DNA of 6,539 nucleotides, taken from assembly GCA_964448645.1 (NCBI GenBank), contig CAYUZY010000105.1, positions 1 to 6,539 on the forward strand, given 5' to 3'. The notes under the pieces were generated by a model. It had not been told where the DNA came from. It ran no database searches and was given only the letters and a program-made list of their open reading frames with translations. The DNA is from GCA-2719315 sp964448645. GTDB lineage: Bacteria > Bacteroidota > Bacteroidia > Flavobacteriales > Flavobacteriaceae. Every line of letters starts with the position of its first letter. Positions within the stretch are counted from its first letter, which is position 1. Position numbers and translations under genes: made by a program. Below, in pieces: positions 1-6,351 of this stretch.

Positions 1-1161
1 ATCATCTTCTCCAGTTATGCCTGCATATCCCATTATAGTAGATCCACTTCCAGGCTCAACATTTGACCCAGAATTTTCAGTTTGAAATGCAAAAGTATGA
101 TAAGCTCCAAACTGATGTCCAATTTCATGAGCAACATAATCCAAATCAAAATAATCATTCCTAAAAACACCTCCATCATTATCTTCAAAAGGATGAATAG
201 AATATGCCCTTCCTTTAACTCCACTTGAACAAACACAACCAACACATCCTGCATCTCCATCAGACTGACCATAATCAAACAAATGTCCAAGATCATAATT
301 TTCATTTCCAACTATTGAGTCCATAGCTGATTGGGCTTCATCGTTTAAAGATGATGTAAAAGGGTCAAGATTTGGATCTGAAAACAATAAGCTTGAATCT
401 GAAATTAATTCAAGTTTAATTTGAAGTTCATTTTCATATATTTCATTAACCCTATTAATTGTATTTACCACAGCTCTATATGCATCCTCAGAGTTATCAC
501 CATTACTATCGTCATTATCTCCCCAAAAAGAGGTATACTCTCCAGTTCCCATTATAGCAATTCTAAAAGTTTTAAGAATATTTTGATTATTAGATTTTTT
601 GTCAGTCAAAAGACTTGAATTAATTAAATTATTCTTAAGAAGTTCAGTTTTACAATTAAGATTATTCTGATTAATAACATTAGACTTTAAATATCCATAG
701 TGAAAACCTTTTTTATTTCTAACAGGTTGAAAAAAATAATCATCTTTATCAGGAATCCTAAGCCAATAACTTAGACCTTTATTAGACACTGTAATTCTTA
801 CTTTCACGTTCTTTCTTTTTTTACTTATTCCAACAAATGTCATAATATCTTTATATTTAAAAGACAATTTTTTTGATAAAAGTTTAGTTTTACTAATTTC
901 AAAATGCTCATATTCTCCGCTTTCATTAGGAAGATAAATTGTATTATTAATATTTGATTTTAAAGAATTTTTATTAATATTTAATCTAAATTTTTCTTGA
1001 TCTAATAAATATAATTTTGAATTATTTTCAAGATTTTTTTCAATTAAATCAGATTTTAATTTGTCAACTTTCATCCAATAATCTTGAGCTATAGAATGAT
1101 TTATACAACTAAAAAAAATTAAAGCAAATATTATATATAATCTATTTCTGATAATCTTAAT
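1..1161 (-). CDS. Secreted reprolysin-like zinc metalloprotease, N-terminal part (C-terminus beyond the window)
   Basis: This frame is open from about 1167 to the window edge, giving 387 visible codons from an ATT at 1161. The N-terminus is a signal peptide: basic residues (KIIRNR), a hydrophobic stretch (about residues 8-18) and a likely signal peptidase I site after SIA at residue 25, followed by Gln. Residues about 27-190 look like a propeptide. The catalytic domain begins near 198 (TFRIAIMGTGEYTSFW). It contains the zinc site HEIGHQFGAYH, with His345, His349 and His355 as ligands and Glu346 as the catalytic base, and a metzincin Met-turn (TIMGYAG, Met377). By family it should be an exported, zinc-dependent endopeptidase; its substrate is unknown. 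A type IX secretion tail or adhesion domains could lie in the missing C-terminus. No normal start codon fits: the in-frame ATG at 1182-1180 is separated from the signal peptide by a TAA at 1170-1168, and the next ATG (1074-1072) lies after the signal peptide. I used ATT at 1161 provisionally. Family assignment is confident; the start is not. Confidence 0.85.
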   Translation of the reverse strand, partial: MKIIRNRLYIIFALIFFSCINHSIAQDYWMKVDKLKSDLIEKNLENNSKLYLLDQEKFRLNINKNSLKSNINNTIYLPNESGEYEHFEISKTKLLSKKLSFKYKDIMTFVGISKKRKNVKVRITVSNKGLSYWLRIPDKDDYFFQPVRNKKGFHYGYLKSNVINQNNLNCKTELLKNNLINSSLLTDKKSNNQNILKTFRIAIMGTGEYTSFWGDNDDSNGDNSEDAYRAVVNTINRVNEIYENELQIKLELISDSSLLFSDPNLDPFTSSLNDEAQSAMDSIVGNENYDLGHLFDYGQSDGDAGCVGCVCSSGVKGRAYSIHPFEDNDGGVFRNDYFDLDYVAHEIGHQFGAYHTFAFQTENSGSNVEPGSGSTIMGYAGITGEDD

Positions 1162-1252
1162 TTTTTTTTAAAAATATATCATTAAAAATAAAGAAACTAA
1201 TCAGTGTTTGAATAAGAATAAATTATTTTTGTATTTGAATTAAATTACCTTA
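1162..1252. other. Divergent intergenic region between the metalloprotease and ribF
   Basis: This short AT-rich spacer separates two divergently oriented genes and should hold both promoters. A 9-A run (minus strand) lies just before the metalloprotease frame. On the minus strand I see only a weak match to the Bacteroidota -7 element (TATTTTTA). No FMN riboswitch would fit here, and no inverted repeat or terminator is apparent. Confidence 0.6.
1224..1231 (+). promoter_or_regulatory. Candidate Bacteroidota -7 promoter element for the ribF operon
   Basis: TATTTTTG matches the Bacteroidota consensus TAnnTTTG exactly and lies 21 bases before the ribF ATG, which would give a short leader. A TTTG at 1207-1210 could be the upstream (-33) element, but the 13-base spacing is shorter than the usual roughly 19-21. 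In sequence this AT-rich, such matches can arise by chance. Confidence 0.35.
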
Positions 1253-2182
1253 ATGAAAGTAATAAACAGTATAGATAATTATTCTTCTAAAAAAAAATCT
1301 ATAATTACAATTGGAACTTTTGATGGAATTCATCTTGGGCATCAAAAAATTATAAAAACACTTGTTAAAGAATCTCTTTCGAAAAATCTACTGGCTAATA
1401 TTTTAACTTTTTTTCCTCATCCAAGAATGGTGTTAAATAAAGATTTAAAAATAAAGCTAATAGATACTATAATAGAAAAAGAGAAAAAATTAAAAAATTT
1501 AGGAGTAAACACTCTTATAATTCATCCTTTTACAAAAGAATTTTCTAAAATGACATCCGTTGAATTCACCAGAGATATTCTAATTAAAAAACTTAATATT
1601 TACAAAATAATTTTAGGTTATGACCATAGATTTGGTAAAAATAGAGAATCATCTGTGAAAGATTTAATTGAATTAGGTATTGACTATAATTTTAAAGTTG
1701 AAGTTCTTGATGCAAAAAAAATTAATTCTATAAACATCAGCTCTACTAAAATTAGAAAAGCAATTCAAACTGGAGATATAAATAAAGCCAACCTATATCT
1801 AGGAAGGAACTTTGAAATAAACGGAAACGTTGTTAAGGGAAAAGGGATTGGTAAAAAAATCGGATTTCCAACTGCGAATATAATAATTAAAGAAAATTAT
1901 AAACTAATACCCCATAAAGGTGTTTACCTTATTAAAGCTAAAATAAAAAATAAATCATATTATGGAATGATGAATATAGGTAATCGCCCAACATTAAATG
2001 GTAAAAATGAAACATTAGAAGTAAATATTTTTAACTTCAATGAAAATATTTATGGAAAAAGCCTTGCAATATTTTTTTTAAATAAAATTAGAAATGAAAT
2101 AAAATTTGATTCTATTGAAAAACTAAGCAATCAATTACAAAAAGATAGAGATTATTGTAAAGTTCTTATAAATAAATTTTAA
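1253..2182 (+). CDS. ribF: Bifunctional riboflavin kinase / FAD synthetase
   Basis: RibF phosphorylates riboflavin to FMN and then adenylates FMN to FAD in the cytoplasm. The 309-residue length is normal for the family. The N-terminal FAD synthetase domain (about 1-185) shows the nucleotidyltransferase motif GTFDGIHLGH (21-30), FFPHP (53-57), GYDHRFGKNR (122-131) and ISSTKIR (162-168). The C-terminal riboflavin kinase domain (about 186-305) shows GKGIGKKIGFPTANI (196-210), GMMNIGNRPT (238-247) and LEVNIFNF (255-262). Glu256 in that last motif is the probable catalytic base; many homologues have His where this one has Asn258. The ATG is preceded by AT-rich sequence without a Shine-Dalgarno, as is usual in this phylum. 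It is the first gene of the plus-strand run, ending 23 bases before serS. It ends in TAA; the same frame reaches a TGA at 2207-2209 that overlaps the serS ATG. Confidence 0.96.
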   Translation: MKVINSIDNYSSKKKSIITIGTFDGIHLGHQKIIKTLVKESLSKNLLANILTFFPHPRMVLNKDLKIKLIDTIIEKEKKLKNLGVNTLIIHPFTKEFSKMTSVEFTRDILIKKLNIYKIILGYDHRFGKNRESSVKDLIELGIDYNFKVEVLDAKKINSINISSTKIRKAIQTGDINKANLYLGRNFEINGNVVKGKGIGKKIGFPTANIIIKENYKLIPHKGVYLIKAKIKNKSYYGMMNIGNRPTLNGKNETLEVNIFNFNENIYGKSLAIFFLNKIRNEIKFDSIEKLSNQLQKDRDYCKVLINKF

Positions 2183-2205
2183 ACTATTTTTATATAAATT
2201 TTTAT

Positions 2206-3474
2206 ATGATTCCACTTCAATTCCTTAGAGATAATAAAGAAAAAATAATTTTAAGATTATCTAAAAGAAATTTTAACAATGTTAAAATAGTTGACAATAT
2301 TATTTCATTAGATGAAACTTGCAGAAAAATTCAAGTAAAGTTAGATAATGAACTTTCTAATGCTAACAATATTAATAAGCAAATTGGTTTATTATTCAAA
2401 ACCAAAAAACATTTAGAAGTTGCAGAATTAAAGGAAAAGTCTATAATAATTAAATCTAAGACAAAAAAACTTCAAAATGAATTAAAAGAAAATAGAGAAA
2501 AATTATTAAATCTTAGAACACAAGTGCCTAATATTCCTGACGAAAAAGTTCCCACTGGTAAATCTGAAATTGATAATGAAGAAGTCTATAAAAATGATAA
2601 AATTGCATCTTTAGAAAGTAGCGCCTTACCTCATTGGGAACTTGCTGAAAAAAATAAAATAATTGATTTTGAATTAGGTAATAAAATAACAGGATCCGGT
2701 TTTCCAGTTTACATAGGAAAAGGAGCAAAACTTCAAAGAGGATTAATAAATTACCTATTAGATAAAAATATCTCTGCTGGATATAAAGAATTTCAAGTAC
2801 CTCATGTTGTTAATGAAGATTCGGGCTTTGCAACAGGACAACTTCCAGATAAAGAAGGTCAAATGTACCATATAAAAAATGAAAACCTCTATCTAATTCC
2901 AACTGCCGAAGTCCCTTTAACAAATATATATAGGAATAAGCTTCTTAGTTATAATGACCTTCCTATAAGCATGACTAGTTATACACCTTGTTTTAGAAGA
3001 GAAGCCGGAAGCTATGGTTCGGATGTTAGAGGTTTAAATCGTTTGCATCAATTTGATAAAGTAGAAATTGTAAGAATTGAAGAACCTCAAAATTCTTCAA
3101 AAGCTCTTGATATAATGGTTAACCATGTAAAAAAAATTCTTAATGAACTTGAACTTCCATATAGAATTTTAAAGCTTTGTGGGGGTGATCTAGGATTTGC
3201 GTCTTCTATTACCTATGATTTTGAAATCTATTCAACTGCCCAAAAAAAATGGTTAGAAATTAGTTCGGTTTCAAATTTTAAAGATTTTCAATCTGAAAGA
3301 TTAAAATTAAGATATAAGAATAAGAAAGGTGAAAAAAAATTGTTACATACACTTAATGGGAGTTCTTTAGCTCTTCCAAGACTAATGGCAGGTTTATTAG
3401 AAAACAATCAAGTTTCTGGAACTATTAAAATCCCTAAAAAATTAATCTCATATACTGGATTTGATAAAATTTAG
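2206..3474 (+). CDS. serS: Serine--tRNA ligase (seryl-tRNA synthetase)
   Basis: SerS is the cytoplasmic class II synthetase that charges tRNA-Ser, and can also charge tRNA-Sec where present. The protein has 422 residues, the usual length. Residues 1 to about 110 form the Lys/Glu-rich helical arm, a long antiparallel coiled coil that grips the long variable arm of tRNA-Ser. The catalytic core follows: GQLPDKEGQMYH (211-222), the serine-binding TAE loop (Thr233-Ala-Glu235), motif 2 CFRREAGSYG (262-271) continuing to GLNRLHQFDKVE (276-287), LEISSVSNF (350-358), and motif 3 LNGSSLALPRLMAG (383-396) with its conserved Arg392. The C-terminal KIPKKLISYTGFDKI matches the flavobacterial form. The ATG start gives MIPLQFLRDNKE, which aligns with the conserved N-terminus of the family. 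It ends in TAG, 15 bases before rsmA. No defects are visible. Confidence 0.97.
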   Translation: MIPLQFLRDNKEKIILRLSKRNFNNVKIVDNIISLDETCRKIQVKLDNELSNANNINKQIGLLFKTKKHLEVAELKEKSIIIKSKTKKLQNELKENREKLLNLRTQVPNIPDEKVPTGKSEIDNEEVYKNDKIASLESSALPHWELAEKNKIIDFELGNKITGSGFPVYIGKGAKLQRGLINYLLDKNISAGYKEFQVPHVVNEDSGFATGQLPDKEGQMYHIKNENLYLIPTAEVPLTNIYRNKLLSYNDLPISMTSYTPCFRREAGSYGSDVRGLNRLHQFDKVEIVRIEEPQNSSKALDIMVNHVKKILNELELPYRILKLCGGDLGFASSITYDFEIYSTAQKKWLEISSVSNFKDFQSERLKLRYKNKKGEKKLLHTLNGSSLALPRLMAGLLENNQVSGTIKIPKKLISYTGFDKI

Positions 3475-3489
3475 TCAATAATTTTTTTA

Positions 3490-4269
3490 ATGAATGTTAT
3501 AAAAACAAAAAAAAAATTAGGCCAACACTTTCTTAAAGACAAAAACATTGCAAAAAAAATTGTCGATTCACTAAAATTAGAAAATTACAATAGAGTTCTT
3601 GAAATTGGTCCTGGAAAAGGGGTTTTAACTGAATTTATCCTTAAAAAAAAAATAAATTTAGATTTAGTTGAATTAGATAAAGAATGTGTAAACTATTTAA
3701 TTGAAAAATATCCTGAAGTCAAAAATAAAATTATAAATAAAGATTTTCTAAAATTAGATTTAAATAAAGTATTTAATAATGATTCTTTTGCTATAATTGG
3801 TAATTTCCCATATAATATTTCTACTCAAATTATTTTTAAAGTTATAGATTATAGAGCCAAAATACCCTATTTAACTGGTATGTTTCAAAAAGAAGTTGCA
3901 GAAAGAATCTGTCATATTCCTGGATCAAAAAAATATGGGATTTTATCTGTTATAACTCAATTGTATTATAAAACAAAATATTTGTTTTCAGTAAATCCCT
4001 CTGTTTTTGATCCAAAACCAAAAGTAAAATCGGGAATAATTAAATTAACTAGAAAAAAAATATTTATACCAAACTGTAATGAAAATCTATTATTTAAAAT
4101 TATAAAACTCAGTTTTCAACAAAGAAGAAAAACTCTTCGTAATAGTTTAAAAATACTTGATATACCTTTTTTTTTAAGAGAAGATGCTATCTTTGACAAA
4201 CGTCCTGAACAACTTTCAGGAAAAGAATTTGTTGAAATAACAAAAAAAATAAACAATGTCAACAGTTGA
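3490..4269 (+). CDS. rsmA: 16S rRNA (adenine1518-N6/adenine1519-N6)-dimethyltransferase
   Basis: RsmA (KsgA) uses S-adenosylmethionine to dimethylate two adjacent adenines in the 3' terminal hairpin of 16S rRNA during late 30S assembly; its loss classically gives kasugamycin resistance. The 259-residue protein is full length. Near the N-terminus is KKLGQHFLKDKNIAKKIV (8-25). The SAM-binding motif I is LEIGPGKG (37-44), the acidic motif II is VELDKE (60-65), and the catalytic motif IV is NFPY (105-108; NLPY in many homologues). FQKEVAERI (132-140), VFDPKPKVKSG (172-182) and FQQRRKTLRNSL (209-220) are also typical. The start follows an AT-rich spacer without a Shine-Dalgarno. The 3' end overlaps the mgtE start by 14 bases in a different frame, which suggests translational coupling. 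It ends in TGA. Confidence 0.96.
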   Translation: MNVIKTKKKLGQHFLKDKNIAKKIVDSLKLENYNRVLEIGPGKGVLTEFILKKKINLDLVELDKECVNYLIEKYPEVKNKIINKDFLKLDLNKVFNNDSFAIIGNFPYNISTQIIFKVIDYRAKIPYLTGMFQKEVAERICHIPGSKKYGILSVITQLYYKTKYLFSVNPSVFDPKPKVKSGIIKLTRKKIFIPNCNENLLFKIIKLSFQQRRKTLRNSLKILDIPFFLREDAIFDKRPEQLSGKEFVEITKKINNVNS

Positions 4270-5191
4270 ATTCAATAACGATTTAATTGAAGAAATTAAA
4301 AATTTAATATATGCTAATAATAATAATAAATTAAAAGCAAAATTAAAAGACATTCATTACGCTGATATAGCTGAGCTAATAGATAATCTAAATATCGAAG
4401 AAGCTACTTATTTAATCAAGTTACTTGAAAGTGATACAACAGCTGATGCCCTTGCTGAAATAGATGATGAAAAAAGAGAAAAAATCTTAAAAAAATTATC
4501 AGCAAAAGAAATAGCTGAAGAATTAAATAAGTTAGACACTGATGATGCTGTAGATATAATTTCTGAACTCCCAGAAGAAAGAAAAGAAAGAGTAATTTCT
4601 GAAATAGAAGATGATAAGCATATTGAAGATATAAGGGAACTTTTAACTTATGATGAAAACACAGCAGGGGGTTTAATGGCTAAAGAATTAGTAAAGGTTA
4701 ATGAAGATCTTAGTGTTCTTAAATGTCTTAATGAAATGAGATCTCAAGCGGAAAATGTTTCTAGAGTTCATTCAATATATGTTGTTGATAATAAAAATAG
4801 ATTAAAGGGACGCCTATCCTTAAAAGATTTAATAACTGCAAATTCTAAAGCAAAAGTTAAAGATATTTTTATACCTAATGTTGACTATGTTTTTGTTAAT
4901 GAAGAAAATGAAGAGGTAGCAAGAAAAATGTCAAAATATGATCTAGAAGCGATACCTGTAATTAACTCAAAAAACGAATTATTGGGGAGGATAACAATTG
5001 ATGATATTGTTGATGTAATTAAAGAGGAGGCAGAGAAAGATTATCAACTTGCCGCGGGAATTTCAAATGATGTTGAGCCCGATGACAATATCTTTAATCT
5101 TGTTAAAGCTAGATTACCCTGGCTTTTTCTAGGATTAATTGGAGGTTTAGGAAGTGTTTTTATTCTTGAAAAATTTGAATTAATAATGTAA
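4256..5191 (+). CDS. mgtE: Magnesium transporter MgtE, N-terminal two thirds, ended by an in-frame TAA
   Basis: MgtE is a homodimeric inner-membrane Mg2+ channel gated by intracellular Mg2+. This part has 311 codons. Residues about 1-125 form the cytoplasmic N domain of acidic helical repeats, with conserved DADAVDIISELP-type sequence near 95-105. A tandem CBS pair follows (about 138-255), including TYDENTAGGLMAKE (131-144), GRLSLKDLI (185-193) and GRITIDDIVDVI (244-255). The connecting plug helix (about 256-280) leads into the start of transmembrane helix 1 (ARLPWLFLGLIGGLGS, 285-300). Codon 312 is TAA (5189-5191), but the same frame continues with the remaining membrane domain to 5614. The two parts together make 452 codons, a normal MgtE length. 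As written, this product would have the sensory domains and a single helix but no pore. The start lies inside rsmA (14-bp overlap). It may be a nonsense mutation, a sequence error or recoding. Confidence 0.9.
   Translation: MSTVEFNNDLIEEIKNLIYANNNNKLKAKLKDIHYADIAELIDNLNIEEATYLIKLLESDTTADALAEIDDEKREKILKKLSAKEIAEELNKLDTDDAVDIISELPEERKERVISEIEDDKHIEDIRELLTYDENTAGGLMAKELVKVNEDLSVLKCLNEMRSQAENVSRVHSIYVVDNKNRLKGRLSLKDLITANSKAKVKDIFIPNVDYVFVNEENEEVARKMSKYDLEAIPVINSKNELLGRITIDDIVDVIKEEAEKDYQLAAGISNDVEPDDNIFNLVKARLPWLFLGLIGGLGSVFILEKFELIM
5189..5191 (+). other. In-frame premature stop (TAA) inside mgtE
   Basis: The frame reads ...FELIM-stop-NPELRNLFFYTPLIAAM, with no shift in phase. Flavobacterial MgtE proteins usually carry a residue such as Gln, Lys or Glu immediately before NPEL, so the expected codon (CAA, AAA or GAA) is one substitution from TAA. 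Confidence 0.9.
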
Positions 5192-5209
5192 AATCCTGAA
5201 TTAAGAAAC

Positions 5210-5614
5210 TTGTTCTTTTATACCCCTCTAATTGCAGCAATGGCTGGAAATGTTGGTGTACAATCCTCAGCTATAATTGTTCAAGGTCTTGCAAATAATG
5301 CTCTTAAAGGATCTCTTTTCAATAGATTATTAAAAGAAATCGGGTTAAGTCTAATCAACGGACTAGCTTTAGCATTTATATTAGTAATAACTGGAAAACT
5401 TTTTGAACAAAATTTCATTGTCAGTTTAACAATAGGTGGTTCTATGATTTTAGTTATAATAGTTGCTGCACTTGTTGGAACTTTTGTTCCTATTGTTTTA
5501 AATAAAAAAGGAATTGACCCAGCAATTGCAACTGGCCCCTTTATAACAACTTGTAACGATATTTTAGGAATTTTCTTGTTTTTTTATATAGCTAAATTTG
5601 CATTAGGTTTTTAA
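5210..5614 (+). CDS. mgtE: Magnesium transporter MgtE, C-terminal transmembrane domain (detached by the stop at 5189)
   Basis: This is the rest of the MgtE membrane domain, in the same frame as the upstream part (open from 5192). If translated separately it could restart at TTG 5210 or ATG 5240, but I think it is not an independent gene. It carries the family's most conserved pore sequence: PLIAAMAGNVGVQSSAIIVQ near its start, several hydrophobic helices, and DPAIATGPFITTCNDILG near the end. The Asp in TTCND (codon 435 of the joined gene) corresponds to the Mg2+-selectivity Asp known in Thermus MgtE (Asp432). Conservation right up to the C-terminus (FFYIAKFALGF) suggests the interruption is recent or artefactual. 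It ends in TAA, which overlaps the next ATG by one base; a TGA follows directly. Confidence 0.85.
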   Translation: MFFYTPLIAAMAGNVGVQSSAIIVQGLANNALKGSLFNRLLKEIGLSLINGLALAFILVITGKLFEQNFIVSLTIGGSMILVIIVAALVGTFVPIVLNKKGIDPAIATGPFITTCNDILGIFLFFYIAKFALGF

Positions 5615-6351
5615 TGAAACAAAAACTTATAATTCATATAGATGAAAACCATCCAATTCTAATTGAAGGTTTAAGAAAATTAGGGTATAAAAATGACAAA
5701 TATTATAATTCTGATTTAAAAACAATTTTAGATAAAATCAAAGATTATAATGGCTTAATAATTAGGAGTAGGTTTAAAATAGATAAAACTTTTATAGATA
5801 AAGCTAAAAATCTTGATTTTATTGCTAGAGTCGGATCTGGAACTGAAAACATTAATGTTAAATATGCACTCTCAAAAAATATTTCTATAATTAATGCTCC
5901 TGAAGGAAATAGAGACGCCGTTGGAGAGCACGCTTTAGGAATGTTACTGTCTTTAACTAATAATTTATTACCTGCAAATGAATCTATTAAAAAAGGAGTT
6001 TGGGAAAGAGAAAAGTTTAGAGGTTATGAAATAAATGGAAAAACTGTTGGAATTATTGGCTATGGAAATATGGGTAAATCTTTTGCTAATAAATTAAAAG
6101 GTTTTAATTGCGATGTAATCTGCTATGATATCAAAAAAAATTTAGGTGACTTAAATTCTAGGCAGGTTTCTTTAAATGAATTAAAAAATAAGTCTGAAAT
6201 AATTAGCCTTCATATACCCCTTTCTGTATCAACTAAAAAAATGATAAATAAAGATTTCATTAGTCAAATAAAAAATCCTTTCTGGCTAATTAATACTGCT
6301 AGGGGAAATGTTATCGAAACTGATGATTTAGTAAAGGCATTTAAATCATAA
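5614..6351 (+). CDS. D-2-hydroxyacid dehydrogenase, phosphoglycerate dehydrogenase-like, cut short at codon 246
   Basis: This belongs to the NAD-dependent D-2-hydroxyacid dehydrogenases; the closest type is the flavobacterial short PGDH-like enzyme, which may oxidise 3-phosphoglycerate in serine synthesis, though substrate cannot be read from sequence. The start MKQKLIIHIDENHPIL, the substrate-domain segment RSRFKIDKTF (51-60), ARVGSGTENINV (71-82) and NAPEGNRDAVGEHALGMLL (94-112) are typical. The Rossmann motif is GIIGYGNMG (146-154), with Asp172 as the likely NAD-ribose-binding acid. INTARG (226-231) supplies catalytic Arg230. TAA at 6349-6351 ends the frame before the catalytic Glu and His; about 310-320 residues would be normal. 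Recognisable sequence (KILGAALDVLEYE) resumes in the same frame just after the stop. The ATG overlaps the mgtE stop by one base, indicating coupling. As written the enzyme should be inactive. Confidence 0.88.
   Translation: MKQKLIIHIDENHPILIEGLRKLGYKNDKYYNSDLKTILDKIKDYNGLIIRSRFKIDKTFIDKAKNLDFIARVGSGTENINVKYALSKNISIINAPEGNRDAVGEHALGMLLSLTNNLLPANESIKKGVWEREKFRGYEINGKTVGIIGYGNMGKSFANKLKGFNCDVICYDIKKNLGDLNSRQVSLNELKNKSEIISLHIPLSVSTKKMINKDFISQIKNPFWLINTARGNVIETDDLVKAFKS

Noticed and set aside
33..311. Minus-strand open frame of 92 codons
   Set aside because: It lies in another frame of the same strand as the metalloprotease, which has the HExxHxxGxxH zinc motif and Met-turn in this interval. Its composition (Ile/Leu/Met-rich) is typical of an out-of-frame shadow.
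421..618. Plus-strand open frame of 65 codons
   Set aside because: It is antisense to the conserved start of the metalloprotease domain, resembles no family I know, and has an Ile/Ser-rich composition expected from reversed AT-rich coding sequence.
1162..1252. FMN riboswitch in front of ribF
   Set aside because: The spacer is only 91 bases and lacks the conserved paired elements of an FMN aptamer, which needs well over 100 bases.
2528..2728. Minus-strand open frame of 66 codons
   Set aside because: It is antisense to a conserved section of serS and shows no motif or initiation signal.
5189..5191. Selenocysteine or pyrrolysine insertion at the mgtE stop
   Set aside because: Selenocysteine uses UGA and pyrrolysine uses UAG. 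The codon here is UAA, and there is no clear hairpin after it. No functional residue of MgtE sits at this position.
5160..5215. Programmed ribosomal frameshift or insertion element splitting mgtE
   Set aside because: The frame is identical before and after the stop, and no extra sequence is present beyond one codon. Neither a frameshift nor an insertion is needed to explain the break.
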